This document shows, one piece after another, positions 35,480 through 44,614 of a stretch of 64,000 nt of DNA. Source of the stretch: Gammaproteobacteria bacterium (lineage in GTDB: Bacteria; Pseudomonadota; Gammaproteobacteria; UWMA-0217); contig JALSHZ010000114.1 of assembly GCA_026981985.1 (NCBI GenBank), positions 1 through 64,000 of the forward strand. Reading direction: 5' to 3'. How positions within the stretch are numbered: position 1 is the stretch's first letter; each line of letters starts with the position of its first letter. The notes beneath the pieces are model-generated. The model was not told the DNA's origin, ran no database searches, and saw nothing but the letters and a program-made list of their open reading frames with translations. The position numbers were made by a program, and so were the translations under genes.

Positions 35480-38400
35480 ATGAGCAACGAGAATAGTTTC
35501 AACCTGAACTCACTGAAGTGGGTCAAACAGGAGATCGACGCTTCCCTGATCGCTGCCCGGGAAGGACTTCAGCGCTATGTGGCTGATAGTGATCAGCGGC
35601 AACAGCTGGAGTTGTCATTGGGGCAGTTGACTGACGCACTGGGTACGCTGGAGATTGCTGAGATCAAAGGCGGAGCCATGTTGGCGCGGGAGATTCGGGA
35701 TGTTCTGCTGGCGCTGAAGTCCCCGAAACCCGAGCATCATTTCAAGGATGTCGATACCGTCAGTTGCCCTGTTATCAGGGCGATGATCCAGCTTTCTGAC
35801 TACCTCGACTACATCGAAGCGGGCAATCCTGATATTCCGGTCGTGCTGATCAATGCCATCAATGACCTGCGCCTGATTCGTCATGCGGAGCTGATGTCGG
35901 ATGAGATTATCGACATCCCCGGATTACGCAGTGATGAGGCCGTACTGTCACGGCAACCACACGCCCAGGAGAGTATTCGTGACCTGGCCGGTGTGGCGCG
36001 TCATGTTTTTGAGCTGGGTTTGCTGGGCTGGTATCGCAACAAGCATGTCGAAGCCAGTCTCAACAAGATGTCGATCGTGTGCCGGCGGCTGAAGAACGCC
36101 TCTGCCCATACCGCCAGCCGGCGCCTGTGGTGGGTGAGTGAGGCCGTTGTTGCCGGGCTACGTGCCAAGGTATTGCCTCATTCCTATTCCCTGAAGTTTC
36201 TGGTGGGCCGGATCGATCGTCAGATCAAACAGCTGCAAAAGATGGGCGACAAGCAGTTTGCCGCCGAAGTGCCGTTGCCTCTGATTCGGAGCATGCTCTA
36301 CTACATTGCCAGCGCACACCCCGGAGAGCCTGTGCTCGATGAGGTGCGTGAGGTTTATTTCTCCGCTGATGGTGGTCAACTGCTGCCGCTTGCTCGAACC
36401 GGGGGCGGTGGCCAGAATGCCGATCTGTATCAGTCTCTGGCTGGCGCTTTGCAGGAGCAGGTTGCGACCATCAAAGACAAACTCGAACTTCACGCGCTGG
36501 CGGAGGATGGTTCCGAGCAACATCTTCGAGCGCTACAGCCAGCGTTACAGTCGTTGGCGCAGACCCTGCAGATGCTCGGCATGCGGCACCAGGAAGCTTT
36601 TGTACTCGATCACAAGGAAAGGCTTGACGCAGCGCTGCGCGATGAAAAACCGCTCTCGGATGCTGACATCAATCGGCTAGCAGATATGCTGCTCGGCGTG
36701 GAGTCGGCGGTACAGGCGTTCAGCATACTCGGCCCGAGTTTGCTTGCAGAGGTCAATGAGGACAATGCAGCGGGCGAGGTGGGTGAGGTCCAGGCGCTGG
36801 TGGCGGATCAGGAGTTTCGCCAGATTCGGGCGACGGTCATCCGCGAATCGCAGGAGAACCTCGAAAAGTGCAAGGCTGCATTCCAGCAATACGCCGCCAA
36901 CCCCAATATGCTCACGGTGCTCGATGCGGTGCCGAAAACCCTCGGGCAGATTTCCGGTGCAATGTTGCTGGTGTCGGAAGACCGCGTTTCGGGCCTGCTC
37001 GATGCTGTCAGCGAATTTGTGAACCACAGATGCGATGCCGGAAAAGTCATCAATCATGCTGAGATCGAGCATGTGGCGGAAGCCATTGCGGCGGTCGATG
37101 TCTATCTTGAAATTCTCGATACCAGTGGCATTCAGCAGTCGCAGTATCTTGACCGCGGTATGGCGACGGTTGCCTTGCTCGATGCCGGGGCCGATGTCGA
37201 AGCTGCTGATCCAACACGCATGCTTGAAGAGGATGCGTTGTTGGATGAGCCTTCGCGTCTATTCAATCCGGAAACGCTGATTGTCGATTTCAAAGCGCTC
37301 GATGAGGGTTCCGGCGAAGCTGTTGTCGGGGCCGAGCCGGTAGATGAGTCGCAACAACAGGCCGCTAGCAGTGAGGAAGAAGCGCCGTCGTTTGCCGATG
37401 TGGCCCAGGAGGTGGGTGACGAGTCGATGCTGTTCGATGCCGCGACCCTGACAATTGCCGGCTTCGGTAGCGAGGAGCAGCTGGATGTTCTCGACATTGC
37501 ATCACTGGATGACGATGACGAAGCATTTGTTGCGCGGCACGAGGAAGATGAATCAGCGTACGCGGAAGACCCACTCAATGCATCGCGGCTGATTTCAGCA
37601 GAAGCATTTGGCGATGCACAGAGTGATCAGGACGAGTTGCTCGAAATTGAAATGGACGAGAGCAGTGCGTCGCTGCTTGCCGATGCTGCGATGCAGGATA
37701 TGGCGTCAGCCCCAGCGGATGACCAGACCCAGCCGACGATCCCCCCGATCATCGTCAAAGCAGATGAACAAAGAGAGCCTGAGCCAGCCTCTGAGGTCGA
37801 GGCTGTGGACGGTGAACCAGAGCATACGCAAGTCGTTGAAGTGGCGGCACTGGATTCGGCATATGCGGATCAGGAAGATGAACCTGCTGCTGAACAGGAA
37901 ACTGAACTGGCTGATGCTGCTGATCAGACGCAGCCTATCGCCGATCTCGACCTGTCTGCGATTGTAGACGGCCTGGATGAAACCGGGCAGACGCCTGCTC
38001 CCGAAGCTCAGGCGATGGAACCGCCCACATTGACCGTATCCGGCATCGAGGTGGAAGAGCTCACCTCGCTGGATAATGGTGGTGTGGATATCGATGCCTT
38101 TCCGACCATCCGCGCCGACACAGAAGAGGAACTCGATACCCTCGCGGCGATGGAGATCGACGACGGTCTTGCTGCTGTCACCGACGGGCATGATCTTGCG
38201 GATCTTGTCGGTGATCAGGATCAGAGCGAATTCGATATGGAGGGGAGCGTCGAAACCAATATTGGTACCGCCAGTGCCTTCCTGTTTCCCGACGAGTCGG
38301 CGCTCGGAGAGCCGCCGACAGAAGAAGGTATCGAGGCTGATAGCGATGCTTTGACAGGCGCTGCGGTGTTGCCGGAAGAGGTTGCGCCGTTACAGGATGT

Positions 38401-41400
38401 CGTTGCCGACGCCGCTGATCTGCCGGGTGAGACCGGCGTGAGAAAGCTGTCGCTTGAAGAGGTCGTCGACGACCTGGGCGATGAGGTTGGTGAAGCAGCC
38501 GACAACGATGTGCTGACACTGGTCGATATTCTGCCAGATGACGAAATTATCGACCTTGGCGATGCGGCTGCTGGTCTCGATGAGGTTGTTGCCAGTGCTG
38601 TGGAGAGTGGCGATGCGCCAGCGACTGATAGAGATGCGATGCCTGCAGCCGCCTCTTTGTTTGATGGGCTCGCTGTCCTCAAGCCTGGTGCGGACGAAGA
38701 AATTATTGAGATCTTCCTCGAAGAGCTGGGTGAAGAAGCATCGGCATTGGAGGGTGTTTTTCCGCAGTGGCAAGAGGAACCAGGGCGTCAGGATACCTTG
38801 AGTTCGCTGCGGCGTTCATTTCACACGATCAAGGGGAGTGCGCGGCTGGTGGGGGCTGAGGTGGCTGGAGAGTTTGCCTGGCTGCATGAGAAATTGCTCA
38901 ATGAGGTCATGGAGAACAGCCGGGAGATCACGCCGGAAGTCGTCTCCTGCCTTGGCGACGGGGTTACGCTGTTGCCTCGCCTGCTGCAGCAATTGCAAGA
39001 TCGTGCAGCGCCGGATGCGGATATCGTGGCCCATGCCAGCAGAATCGACAGCTTGCTTAGTGGGGAGGCCGCTGAAGCCGTCTCTGAAGAGGTCGCGGTA
39101 GCGCATGAGGTTACTGAACCTGACACGTTGATATCAGCGCTCGAAGACCTTGCCTTGATGGAGATTTTTATCGAGGAGACAGCCGGTAACCTGGAGCGGC
39201 TCGATTCCCTGCTCCAGCGGCTCGACGAAGGCGTCGAACCAGATACGGTTCAACAGGAACTGTTCCGCACGATTCATACCCTCAATGGCAGTGCCAGAAC
39301 GGCCAAGGTGCCGGCAGTGCATCAGCCCAGTGCTGCGTTCGAACGCTACCTGAATCTGAAGTTCCAGATATCGCCCGAACTGCCGGCAGCAGATATCGAT
39401 CGCTTGCGGGATCTGCATGGGCATGTGACAGCTGCGTTGCAGGCCATGCGTGCAGGCGAGGCCATGCCTGATGCGGCGGATCTGGTCGCCACATTGACTG
39501 CGCTTGCCGATGCGATCCAGCCTGAAGTGCAGCAGCCCGAGGCGGGTTTTACGCAATTGCTCGATGAGGCGAGTGTAGGTACGGCGCCGGAGCAGGTCCC
39601 GGTTGTTGAAGAGGTCGATGAGTCTCATGCGGTCTCCAGGGAGCTGGTCGAGGTCTTTCTCGACGAAAGTGAAGAGATCCTCGAACATTGTGACAGCACC
39701 ATGCAACGCTGGCAGCAGCAGCCTGAGGATATGGAGCTGGTGCGCGAACTCTATCGTGATCTCCATACCCTCAAGGGCAGCGCCAGAATGGCGGGCCTGG
39801 AACAGATCGGCGACCTGACCCATGCGGTGGAAACGCTGCTGACTGCTGTCGAGAGCGGTGAGGTGACTGCCGACAAGTCCCTGTTTACCGTGGTATTCGG
39901 CGCCCTCGACCGTTTTGGCGAAATGAACGAGGCCGTGCGTGCCGGCCGCGATGTTACCCCCGCCGATGCCTTGATCGAGCTGATGACGAGGATTCAGCGG
40001 GGGCAGCAGCTGTCGGATGAAGACCTTGTGATTCTAAAGTCGGGTGCGGGGCTTGAAGCATCGGCGCCGCGCGTGGCTGAGCGGGAAGATAGCGTGGTGC
40101 CACCGCAAACGGATGCTTTCGAGAGTCATCTGGCTGATCTGATGCCGCATGATGAAGGGGTGAGCGCCGAAGGTGAAATGCTGGTATCGCGCTTACAGGA
40201 TTCGGTCAAGGTCAGCCCCGATTTGCTCGACCAGTTCGTCGACAGCGTGGGGGAAATCAATATTCTCAACTCGCGCGTTGAGCAGCAAAACAGCGCTTTT
40301 GGCTTTAACCTGCAAGAACTGGAACGCACTATCAGCCGTCTGACGGATCAGCTCCGGCAGTTGGAAATGGAGGCGGAGGCGCAGATTCTGCATCGCTTCG
40401 ATGGTCAACACCTCAACCCGGACGAGACCGGCATCGACGAATACTTCGATCCGCTGGAGCTGGATCGCTACTCCACCATCCAGCAGCTTTCCCGCTCACT
40501 GGCGGAGAGTATCGATGATCTGGTGAGCCTCCATCAGTTGTTGTCGGAAGGGCGTCGTGACATGGAAAACCTGTTGCAACAGGAAACCCGTGTCGGCAAC
40601 AGTCTGCAAGAAGCGTTGATGCGTACCCGGATGTCAGCGTTCAAGGTAATGGCACCGCGGCTGCGGCGCGTGGTCCGAGGTGTCGCACTGGAGCTCGGCA
40701 AAGAGGCCGATTTCGAGATCAGTGGTGAAGAGCAGGAACTCGACCGTAAAGTGTTGGAAGGCATGGTTGTGCCGCTGGAACATCTGCTTAGAAATGCACT
40801 GGCGCATGGTATCGAGAGGCCGCAGGAGCGTCTCGACGCCGGCAAGCCCGAAGCCGGCAAGATTACTGTCAGTGTTATGCGCGATGGGCCGGAAGTGGTT
40901 ATCGAAGTGCGTGACGATGGGGCCGGCATCAACAAGCAGATGGTACGCCAGCGTGCCATCGAGAAAGGCATCATCAGCGAGGATGCTGAGCTGACCGATG
41001 CGGAGATTCATGCGTTGATTCTGCACCCCGGGTTCAGCACGGCGAATGAGGTCAGCCAAATCTCCGGTCGCGGTGTGGGTATGGATGTCGTGCAGGAACA
41101 GCTGCGGCATCTTAATGGCTTGTTGGAAATATCGTCTGACGAAGGCCAGGGCACGACGTTCCGGATCAGACTGCCCTTTACACTGGCGATCAACCAGTCA
41201 TTGTTGGTGCGGGTGGGCGCACATACCTATGCGGTGCCGATCAATACCGTCGAAGGGGTCGTACAGATCTCCGACAAGGTATTGGCGGACAAGTTGCAGG
41301 GCGATGACGCTAGCATCGACTATGCCGATCGGCGCTATCGTCTGTTCCGTCTGGACGAGGTGCTGGAGAATGCGCGATTGGAGCCTTTCCAGCCCAGTGG

Positions 41401-42055
41401 TGAAACACGGCCGGTGCTGCTGGTTGGCTCCGGCGAGCATTTGGTGGCACTGATCGTCGATGAGATCGAGGGTAACCAGGATGTCGTCGTCAAACCCATC
41501 GGTGGTCTGCTCAACAGCGTGCCTGGCCTGGGTGGCGCGACCATTCTCGGTGATGGCCAAGTAGTGCTGATTCTCGATACCGGCGGGGTGGTACGGGCGG
41601 CGACCGGCAGTCGCAAGGTCACCGATATTCGGGAGTTCCAGGCTGCGAACGAGCAGAATTGGCGCCCCACGATCATGGTGGTCGATGACTCGATCACCAT
41701 CCGGCGGGTCACTGAGAAAATGCTCGAACGTCACCATTTCAATGTCGTGACAGCAAAAGATGGTCTCGATGCGGTGGCCCGGCTCGAAGAGGTCAAGCCG
41801 GACATGCTGCTGCTGGATATCGAAATGCCGCGCATGGACGGCTTTGAACTGGCGGCACACATGCAGGGTAGTGAACAGTACCAAGATGTCCCGATCATCA
41901 TGATTTCTTCACGCACCGGCAAGAAGCATCGGGAGCGCGCGGCTACACTGGGGGTACGTGGCTTCCTCGGCAAGCCTTACCAAGACAGTGAGTTGTTGCA
42001 GAATATCGAGGCCATGCTGAAACAGAAGGAAGGTAGAAACCGCCATGTCGGCTGA
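35480..42055 (+). CDS. chpA: Pil-Chp hybrid sensor histidine kinase ChpA (PilL)
   Basis: A very large CheA-type kinase of about 2191 residues from ATG 35480. A GTG at 35459 would add 7 residues. Residues 1-560 form a helical PilL-type N-region. Residues 570-1080 are a long acidic, Asp/Glu/Ala-rich linker. Three Hpt motifs are clear: HTIKGSARL (His about 1115), HTLNGSART (about 1266) and HTLKGSARM (about 1429). Next come a CheA dimerisation region, HATPase (EHLLRNALAHGIERP near 1767; EVRDDGAGIN), a CheW domain at about 1900-2047 and a C-terminal receiver with LLDIEMPRMDG near 2112. P. aeruginosa ChpA is somewhat longer with more Hpt-like modules. It overlaps chpC by 11 bases. Confidence 0.94.
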   Translation: MSNENSFNLNSLKWVKQEIDASLIAAREGLQRYVADSDQRQQLELSLGQLTDALGTLEIAEIKGGAMLAREIRDVLLALKSPKPEHHFKDVDTVSCPVIRAMIQLSDYLDYIEAGNPDIPVVLINAINDLRLIRHAELMSDEIIDIPGLRSDEAVLSRQPHAQESIRDLAGVARHVFELGLLGWYRNKHVEASLNKMSIVCRRLKNASAHTASRRLWWVSEAVVAGLRAKVLPHSYSLKFLVGRIDRQIKQLQKMGDKQFAAEVPLPLIRSMLYYIASAHPGEPVLDEVREVYFSADGGQLLPLARTGGGGQNADLYQSLAGALQEQVATIKDKLELHALAEDGSEQHLRALQPALQSLAQTLQMLGMRHQEAFVLDHKERLDAALRDEKPLSDADINRLADMLLGVESAVQAFSILGPSLLAEVNEDNAAGEVGEVQALVADQEFRQIRATVIRESQENLEKCKAAFQQYAANPNMLTVLDAVPKTLGQISGAMLLVSEDRVSGLLDAVSEFVNHRCDAGKVINHAEIEHVAEAIAAVDVYLEILDTSGIQQSQYLDRGMATVALLDAGADVEAADPTRMLEEDALLDEPSRLFNPETLIVDFKALDEGSGEAVVGAEPVDESQQQAASSEEEAPSFADVAQEVGDESMLFDAATLTIAGFGSEEQLDVLDIASLDDDDEAFVARHEEDESAYAEDPLNASRLISAEAFGDAQSDQDELLEIEMDESSASLLADAAMQDMASAPADDQTQPTIPPIIVKADEQREPEPASEVEAVDGEPEHTQVVEVAALDSAYADQEDEPAAEQETELADAADQTQPIADLDLSAIVDGLDETGQTPAPEAQAMEPPTLTVSGIEVEELTSLDNGGVDIDAFPTIRADTEEELDTLAAMEIDDGLAAVTDGHDLADLVGDQDQSEFDMEGSVETNIGTASAFLFPDESALGEPPTEEGIEADSDALTGAAVLPEEVAPLQDVVADAADLPGETGVRKLSLEEVVDDLGDEVGEAADNDVLTLVDILPDDEIIDLGDAAAGLDEVVASAVESGDAPATDRDAMPAAASLFDGLAVLKPGADEEIIEIFLEELGEEASALEGVFPQWQEEPGRQDTLSSLRRSFHTIKGSARLVGAEVAGEFAWLHEKLLNEVMENSREITPEVVSCLGDGVTLLPRLLQQLQDRAAPDADIVAHASRIDSLLSGEAAEAVSEEVAVAHEVTEPDTLISALEDLALMEIFIEETAGNLERLDSLLQRLDEGVEPDTVQQELFRTIHTLNGSARTAKVPAVHQPSAAFERYLNLKFQISPELPAADIDRLRDLHGHVTAALQAMRAGEAMPDAADLVATLTALADAIQPEVQQPEAGFTQLLDEASVGTAPEQVPVVEEVDESHAVSRELVEVFLDESEEILEHCDSTMQRWQQQPEDMELVRELYRDLHTLKGSARMAGLEQIGDLTHAVETLLTAVESGEVTADKSLFTVVFGALDRFGEMNEAVRAGRDVTPADALIELMTRIQRGQQLSDEDLVILKSGAGLEASAPRVAEREDSVVPPQTDAFESHLADLMPHDEGVSAEGEMLVSRLQDSVKVSPDLLDQFVDSVGEINILNSRVEQQNSAFGFNLQELERTISRLTDQLRQLEMEAEAQILHRFDGQHLNPDETGIDEYFDPLELDRYSTIQQLSRSLAESIDDLVSLHQLLSEGRRDMENLLQQETRVGNSLQEALMRTRMSAFKVMAPRLRRVVRGVALELGKEADFEISGEEQELDRKVLEGMVVPLEHLLRNALAHGIERPQERLDAGKPEAGKITVSVMRDGPEVVIEVRDDGAGINKQMVRQRAIEKGIISEDAELTDAEIHALILHPGFSTANEVSQISGRGVGMDVVQEQLRHLNGLLEISSDEGQGTTFRIRLPFTLAINQSLLVRVGAHTYAVPINTVEGVVQISDKVLADKLQGDDASIDYADRRYRLFRLDEVLENARLEPFQPSGETRPVLLVGSGEHLVALIVDEIEGNQDVVVKPIGGLLNSVPGLGGATILGDGQVVLILDTGGVVRAATGSRKVTDIREFQAANEQNWRPTIMVVDDSITIRRVTEKMLERHHFNVVTAKDGLDAVARLEEVKPDMLLLDIEMPRMDGFELAAHMQGSEQYQDVPIIMISSRTGKKHRERAATLGVRGFLGKPYQDSELLQNIEAMLKQKEGRNRHVG

Positions 42056-42527
42056 CAACAAACTCCAGGCGCTGATCGTGCCGCTGCGTTCGACGAATCT
42101 GGTTGTGCCCCAGGTATTGGTGGCCGAGATCATCCCCTTTCCCCATGTGTCTGAAGTCGGGACGCTGCCATGGTTTCAAGGGATGTTCGAATGGCGGGAA
42201 CACACCATCCCGCTGATTTCGATCGAGCGTTTCTGTCATCCTGACGAGGAGGGGCGCTCAGCCTCGCGCTCGCGCCGCGTTGCTGTACTCAATGGGTTGG
42301 GAGAGATCGATGGTGTGGCGCAATACGGTATCGAAATCGGTTCGATTCCGCATCCCGTTCGCCTCGGTGAAGACGAAATCAAGCCAATGAACGATGTCAA
42401 GCCCTGCGAAATGCTGGCCCAGCATGTTCACGCCGCCGGGGTACGAGCAGCGGTGCCGGATTTTGCCGCTTTGGAGAATCGGGTTGGCGAGGCGCTGCAG
42501 CAGTTGAATAACGCGGTCGAAATGTAA
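42045..42527 (+). CDS. chpC: CheW-like protein ChpC
   Basis: A 160-residue CheW-domain protein at the end of the operon. QALIVPLRSTNLVVPQVLVAEII is at the N-terminus, LPWFQGMFEWREHTIPLISIE is the CheW core near 44-64, and VAVLNGLG is near 84-91. It overlaps chpA by 11 bases. By position and type it corresponds to ChpC, a second adaptor that may couple other receptors to ChpA. No chpB (methylesterase) or pilK gene was seen in this operon. Confidence 0.85.
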   Translation: MSADNKLQALIVPLRSTNLVVPQVLVAEIIPFPHVSEVGTLPWFQGMFEWREHTIPLISIERFCHPDEEGRSASRSRRVAVLNGLGEIDGVAQYGIEIGSIPHPVRLGEDEIKPMNDVKPCEMLAQHVHAAGVRAAVPDFAALENRVGEALQQLNNAVEM

Positions 42528-42744
42528 TTTGGACGAAAATTTGAAGTAACTTCCCACCAAACCGATCGCGTGGCAATCACCGATACCCCTTTGCCCGCCC
42601 GAGCATCGCAGGCACAGCCGGGATCAGCCCACAGGGGCAGGCCATGGATGGCCTGCGTCGGCCGTCACGAAGGGACGTGTCGGCCGACGCCCGGCTGGGC
42701 CGAGAAGCGCAGGAAACAGCGGGGAGTCGGGGGGGCATTTTTTG

Positions 42745-42776
42745 GTACCTTTTTGTTGCTGTTGACAAAAAGGTAC
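42745..42776. repeat. Palindromic repeat core (GTACCTTTTTGT / ACAAAAAGGTAC)
   Basis: Twelve-base perfect inverted repeat around an 8-base loop, preceded by GGGGGGGCATTTTTTG. It forms the end of a roughly 200-base GC-rich block without coding character. Similar GGTAC-TTTTT palindromes are frequent intergenic repeats in related genomes. Copy number here cannot be judged from one window. Confidence 0.5.
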
Positions 42777-42857
42777 TCGGGGCCATGGCAGAGGGATGGG
42801 ACGGAAGCACCACTGCTTGATTGGCCACGAAATAATACCACCATTCTTTCCAAGTGC

Positions 42858-42895
42858 TGAGGCCAACAAACCTGATGTCCCGCTTGTTGGCCTCA
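42858..42895. terminator. Candidate bidirectional hairpin between chpC and rsmE
   Basis: TGAGGCCAACAA at 42858-42869 and TTGTTGGCCTCA at 42884-42895 form a perfect 12-bp stem with a 14-base loop. It sits 69 bases beyond the rsmE stop. No U-tract follows on either side, so intrinsic termination is only possible, not clear. Confidence 0.4.
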
Positions 42896-42963
42896 CCATT
42901 TGTATCAAGCGAGGTGATAGGTTTCGCGCTCATCAGCGCTACGATTCTTCCAACCCATACTCG

Positions 42964-43698
42964 TCAGGCATCCCCGAACTGTACTTGCAGCCATGCCAAC
43001 ACCGCGACGCCTGCCGTTTCGGTGCGCAGGGTTCTCGGTCCCATCCGGACTGGCTTTACCTCGGCATGCGCCAGCATCCTCAGCTCATCCTTGCTAAATC
43101 CGCCCTCCGGGCCGATATAGATCTCCATGCCCCTGTTGGGAGGCTCAATGTCGCCGAGCGTGGTATTGGCATCTGGGGTGAGGACGATGGCGGCTGTCTT
43201 GCGATCGCGTTGCGCAACATGGCCTTCCAGGCTCGATGGCTGTTCCAGCGTGGCAAGCCGGGTTCGCCCCGATTGCTCGGTAGCGTGGGTAATCACGCCT
43301 TGCCAGTGGCGCTGTTTTTTCTCGACCTGAGCAGGTTTGAGGCGCCGCTGCGATCTTTCCGACCAGACGGGGATGATACGCTTGACGCCGAGTTCCACGG
43401 CCTTTTGTAGTGCATAGTCCATTTTGTCGGTAGCGCTGATGGCCTGAATCAGGCTGAGGTCAAGCGGTGATTCTCGCTCGACCTCGGTGATGGTGAGGAT
43501 TTTCGCTGTCGCCGATTTCTTGCCGGTTTCCACGAGTACGGCCACTGCTTCACTTGGATTGCGGCCATCGAAGGCGATGAATTCCTGCCCGCTGCGAAGA
43601 CGTAACACCTTGATGAGGTGGCGTGTTGCAGGTTCAGGCAGGGTAATGTACTCACCTGCCTGCAAATCCGCGTCCACAAGAATTCGGGTGCGTCTCAC
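42964..43698 (-). CDS. rsmE: 16S rRNA (uracil-1498-N3)-methyltransferase
   Basis: A 244-residue SPOUT methyltransferase that uses SAM to methylate U1498 of 16S rRNA. The GTG at 43698 overlaps the metF stop (GTGA) and gives the family-typical N-terminus RRTRILVDADLQAGE. A longer frame to 43806 is unlikely because it runs through metF. SPOUT motifs near the end are EIYIGPEGGFSKDEL and PVRMGPRTLRTETAGVAVL. Its place after ahcY-metF puts a SAM-using enzyme under the same SAH riboswitch. Confidence 0.93.
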   Translation of the reverse strand: MRRTRILVDADLQAGEYITLPEPATRHLIKVLRLRSGQEFIAFDGRNPSEAVAVLVETGKKSATAKILTITEVERESPLDLSLIQAISATDKMDYALQKAVELGVKRIIPVWSERSQRRLKPAQVEKKQRHWQGVITHATEQSGRTRLATLEQPSSLEGHVAQRDRKTAAIVLTPDANTTLGDIEPPNRGMEIYIGPEGGFSKDELRMLAHAEVKPVRMGPRTLRTETAGVAVLAWLQVQFGDA

Positions 43699-44555
43699 TG
43701 TTTTTGGTGCAAGCCGAGGTTCTTCCAGATGGTCATTGTTGGCTCGGTTTTGTTCATCGTATAGAAATGCAGTCCCGGCGCGCCTTCGGCCAGCAGGCGT
43801 TCGCACATGCTGGTGACGACCTCTGTACCGAATGCCCGAATGGCGTCGAGATCATCGCCGTAGGCTTCCAGCCGCTTGCGAATCCAACGCGGGATTTCTG
43901 CCCCACAGGCGTCGGAAAAGCGGGCCAGTTGCGTGTAGTTGGTAATGGGCATGATGCCGGGGACGATCGGCAAGGTGACGCCCATCTTTTCACAGCTGTC
44001 GATAAAGCGGAAATAGGCATCGGCATTGTAAAAATACTGCGTGAGTGCGCTATTGGCGCCGGCTTCGACCTTGCGTTTGAAGTTTCGCAGATCGTCGTTG
44101 GCATCTTTGGCTTGCGGGTGGAATTCGGGGTAGGCAGCTACTTCGATAAAGAAATGGTCGCCGGTTTCCTGGCGGATGAATTTGACCAGCTCGTTGGCAT
44201 ATTGCAGGTCGCCGTGGGTGCGCAGACCGGAAGGCAGGTCGCCGCGCAAGGCAACGATATGCTTGACGCCACTGTCCTTGTAGGTTTTGAGGATCTCGCG
44301 GATTCTCTCCTTGTCGGAGCCGATGCAGGAAAGATGCGGGGCGGCGTCGAGGCCGGAAGCGCGCTGAATATCCAGTACGGTCTCCAATGTGGCGTCTTGT
44401 GTGGAGCCGCCGGCACCAAAAGTGACAGAGAAAAAGCGAGGGTTCAGCGTGGCGAGTTCGGCGCGCACCTGGCGCAGATTTTCTGCGCCCTGTTGCGTGC
44501 GCGGGGGAAAGAACTCAAAGCTGAATACCCGCGGGTGTTTGCGTTGGGATTCCAT
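43695..44555 (-). CDS. metF: 5,10-methylenetetrahydrofolate reductase
   Basis: A 286-residue flavoenzyme making 5-methyl-THF for methionine regeneration. The ATG at 44555 gives MESQRKHPRVFSFEFFPPRT, where the Glu in SFEFFPP is catalytic. The longer open frame to 44969 runs antisense-like through ahcY and is not coding. VTFGAGGST, IVALRGDLP and ALTQYFYNADAYFRFID are family motifs. It lies 59 bases after ahcY and shares its riboswitch-controlled transcript. Confidence 0.94.
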   Translation of the reverse strand: MESQRKHPRVFSFEFFPPRTQQGAENLRQVRAELATLNPRFFSVTFGAGGSTQDATLETVLDIQRASGLDAAPHLSCIGSDKERIREILKTYKDSGVKHIVALRGDLPSGLRTHGDLQYANELVKFIRQETGDHFFIEVAAYPEFHPQAKDANDDLRNFKRKVEAGANSALTQYFYNADAYFRFIDSCEKMGVTLPIVPGIMPITNYTQLARFSDACGAEIPRWIRKRLEAYGDDLDAIRAFGTEVVTSMCERLLAEGAPGLHFYTMNKTEPTMTIWKNLGLHQKQ

Positions 44556-44614
44556 GGTGCACCTTGTCGGGTGGAGTAGAGGCTTCCCCCGGCATGCAGG
44601 GGGAAGGCCGGCTG

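Larger units (their letters stand above)
42528..42963. other. Convergent intergenic region with palindromic repeats
   Basis: A 436-base gap between chpC and rsmE. It contains a 12-bp palindrome at 42745-42776 within a GC-rich block (about 42585-42800) whose style (GGTACCTTTTTGT / ACAAAAAGGTAC) resembles extended dispersed intergenic repeats in other gammaproteobacteria. A second hairpin lies at 42858-42895. Open frames here have no protein-like pattern. Confidence 0.55.

Noticed and set aside
42570-42860. 96-codon open frame in the chpC-rsmE gap
   Set aside because: It runs through the palindromic repeat block, is rich in Arg/Gly/Thr from GC bias, and has no protein-like pattern.
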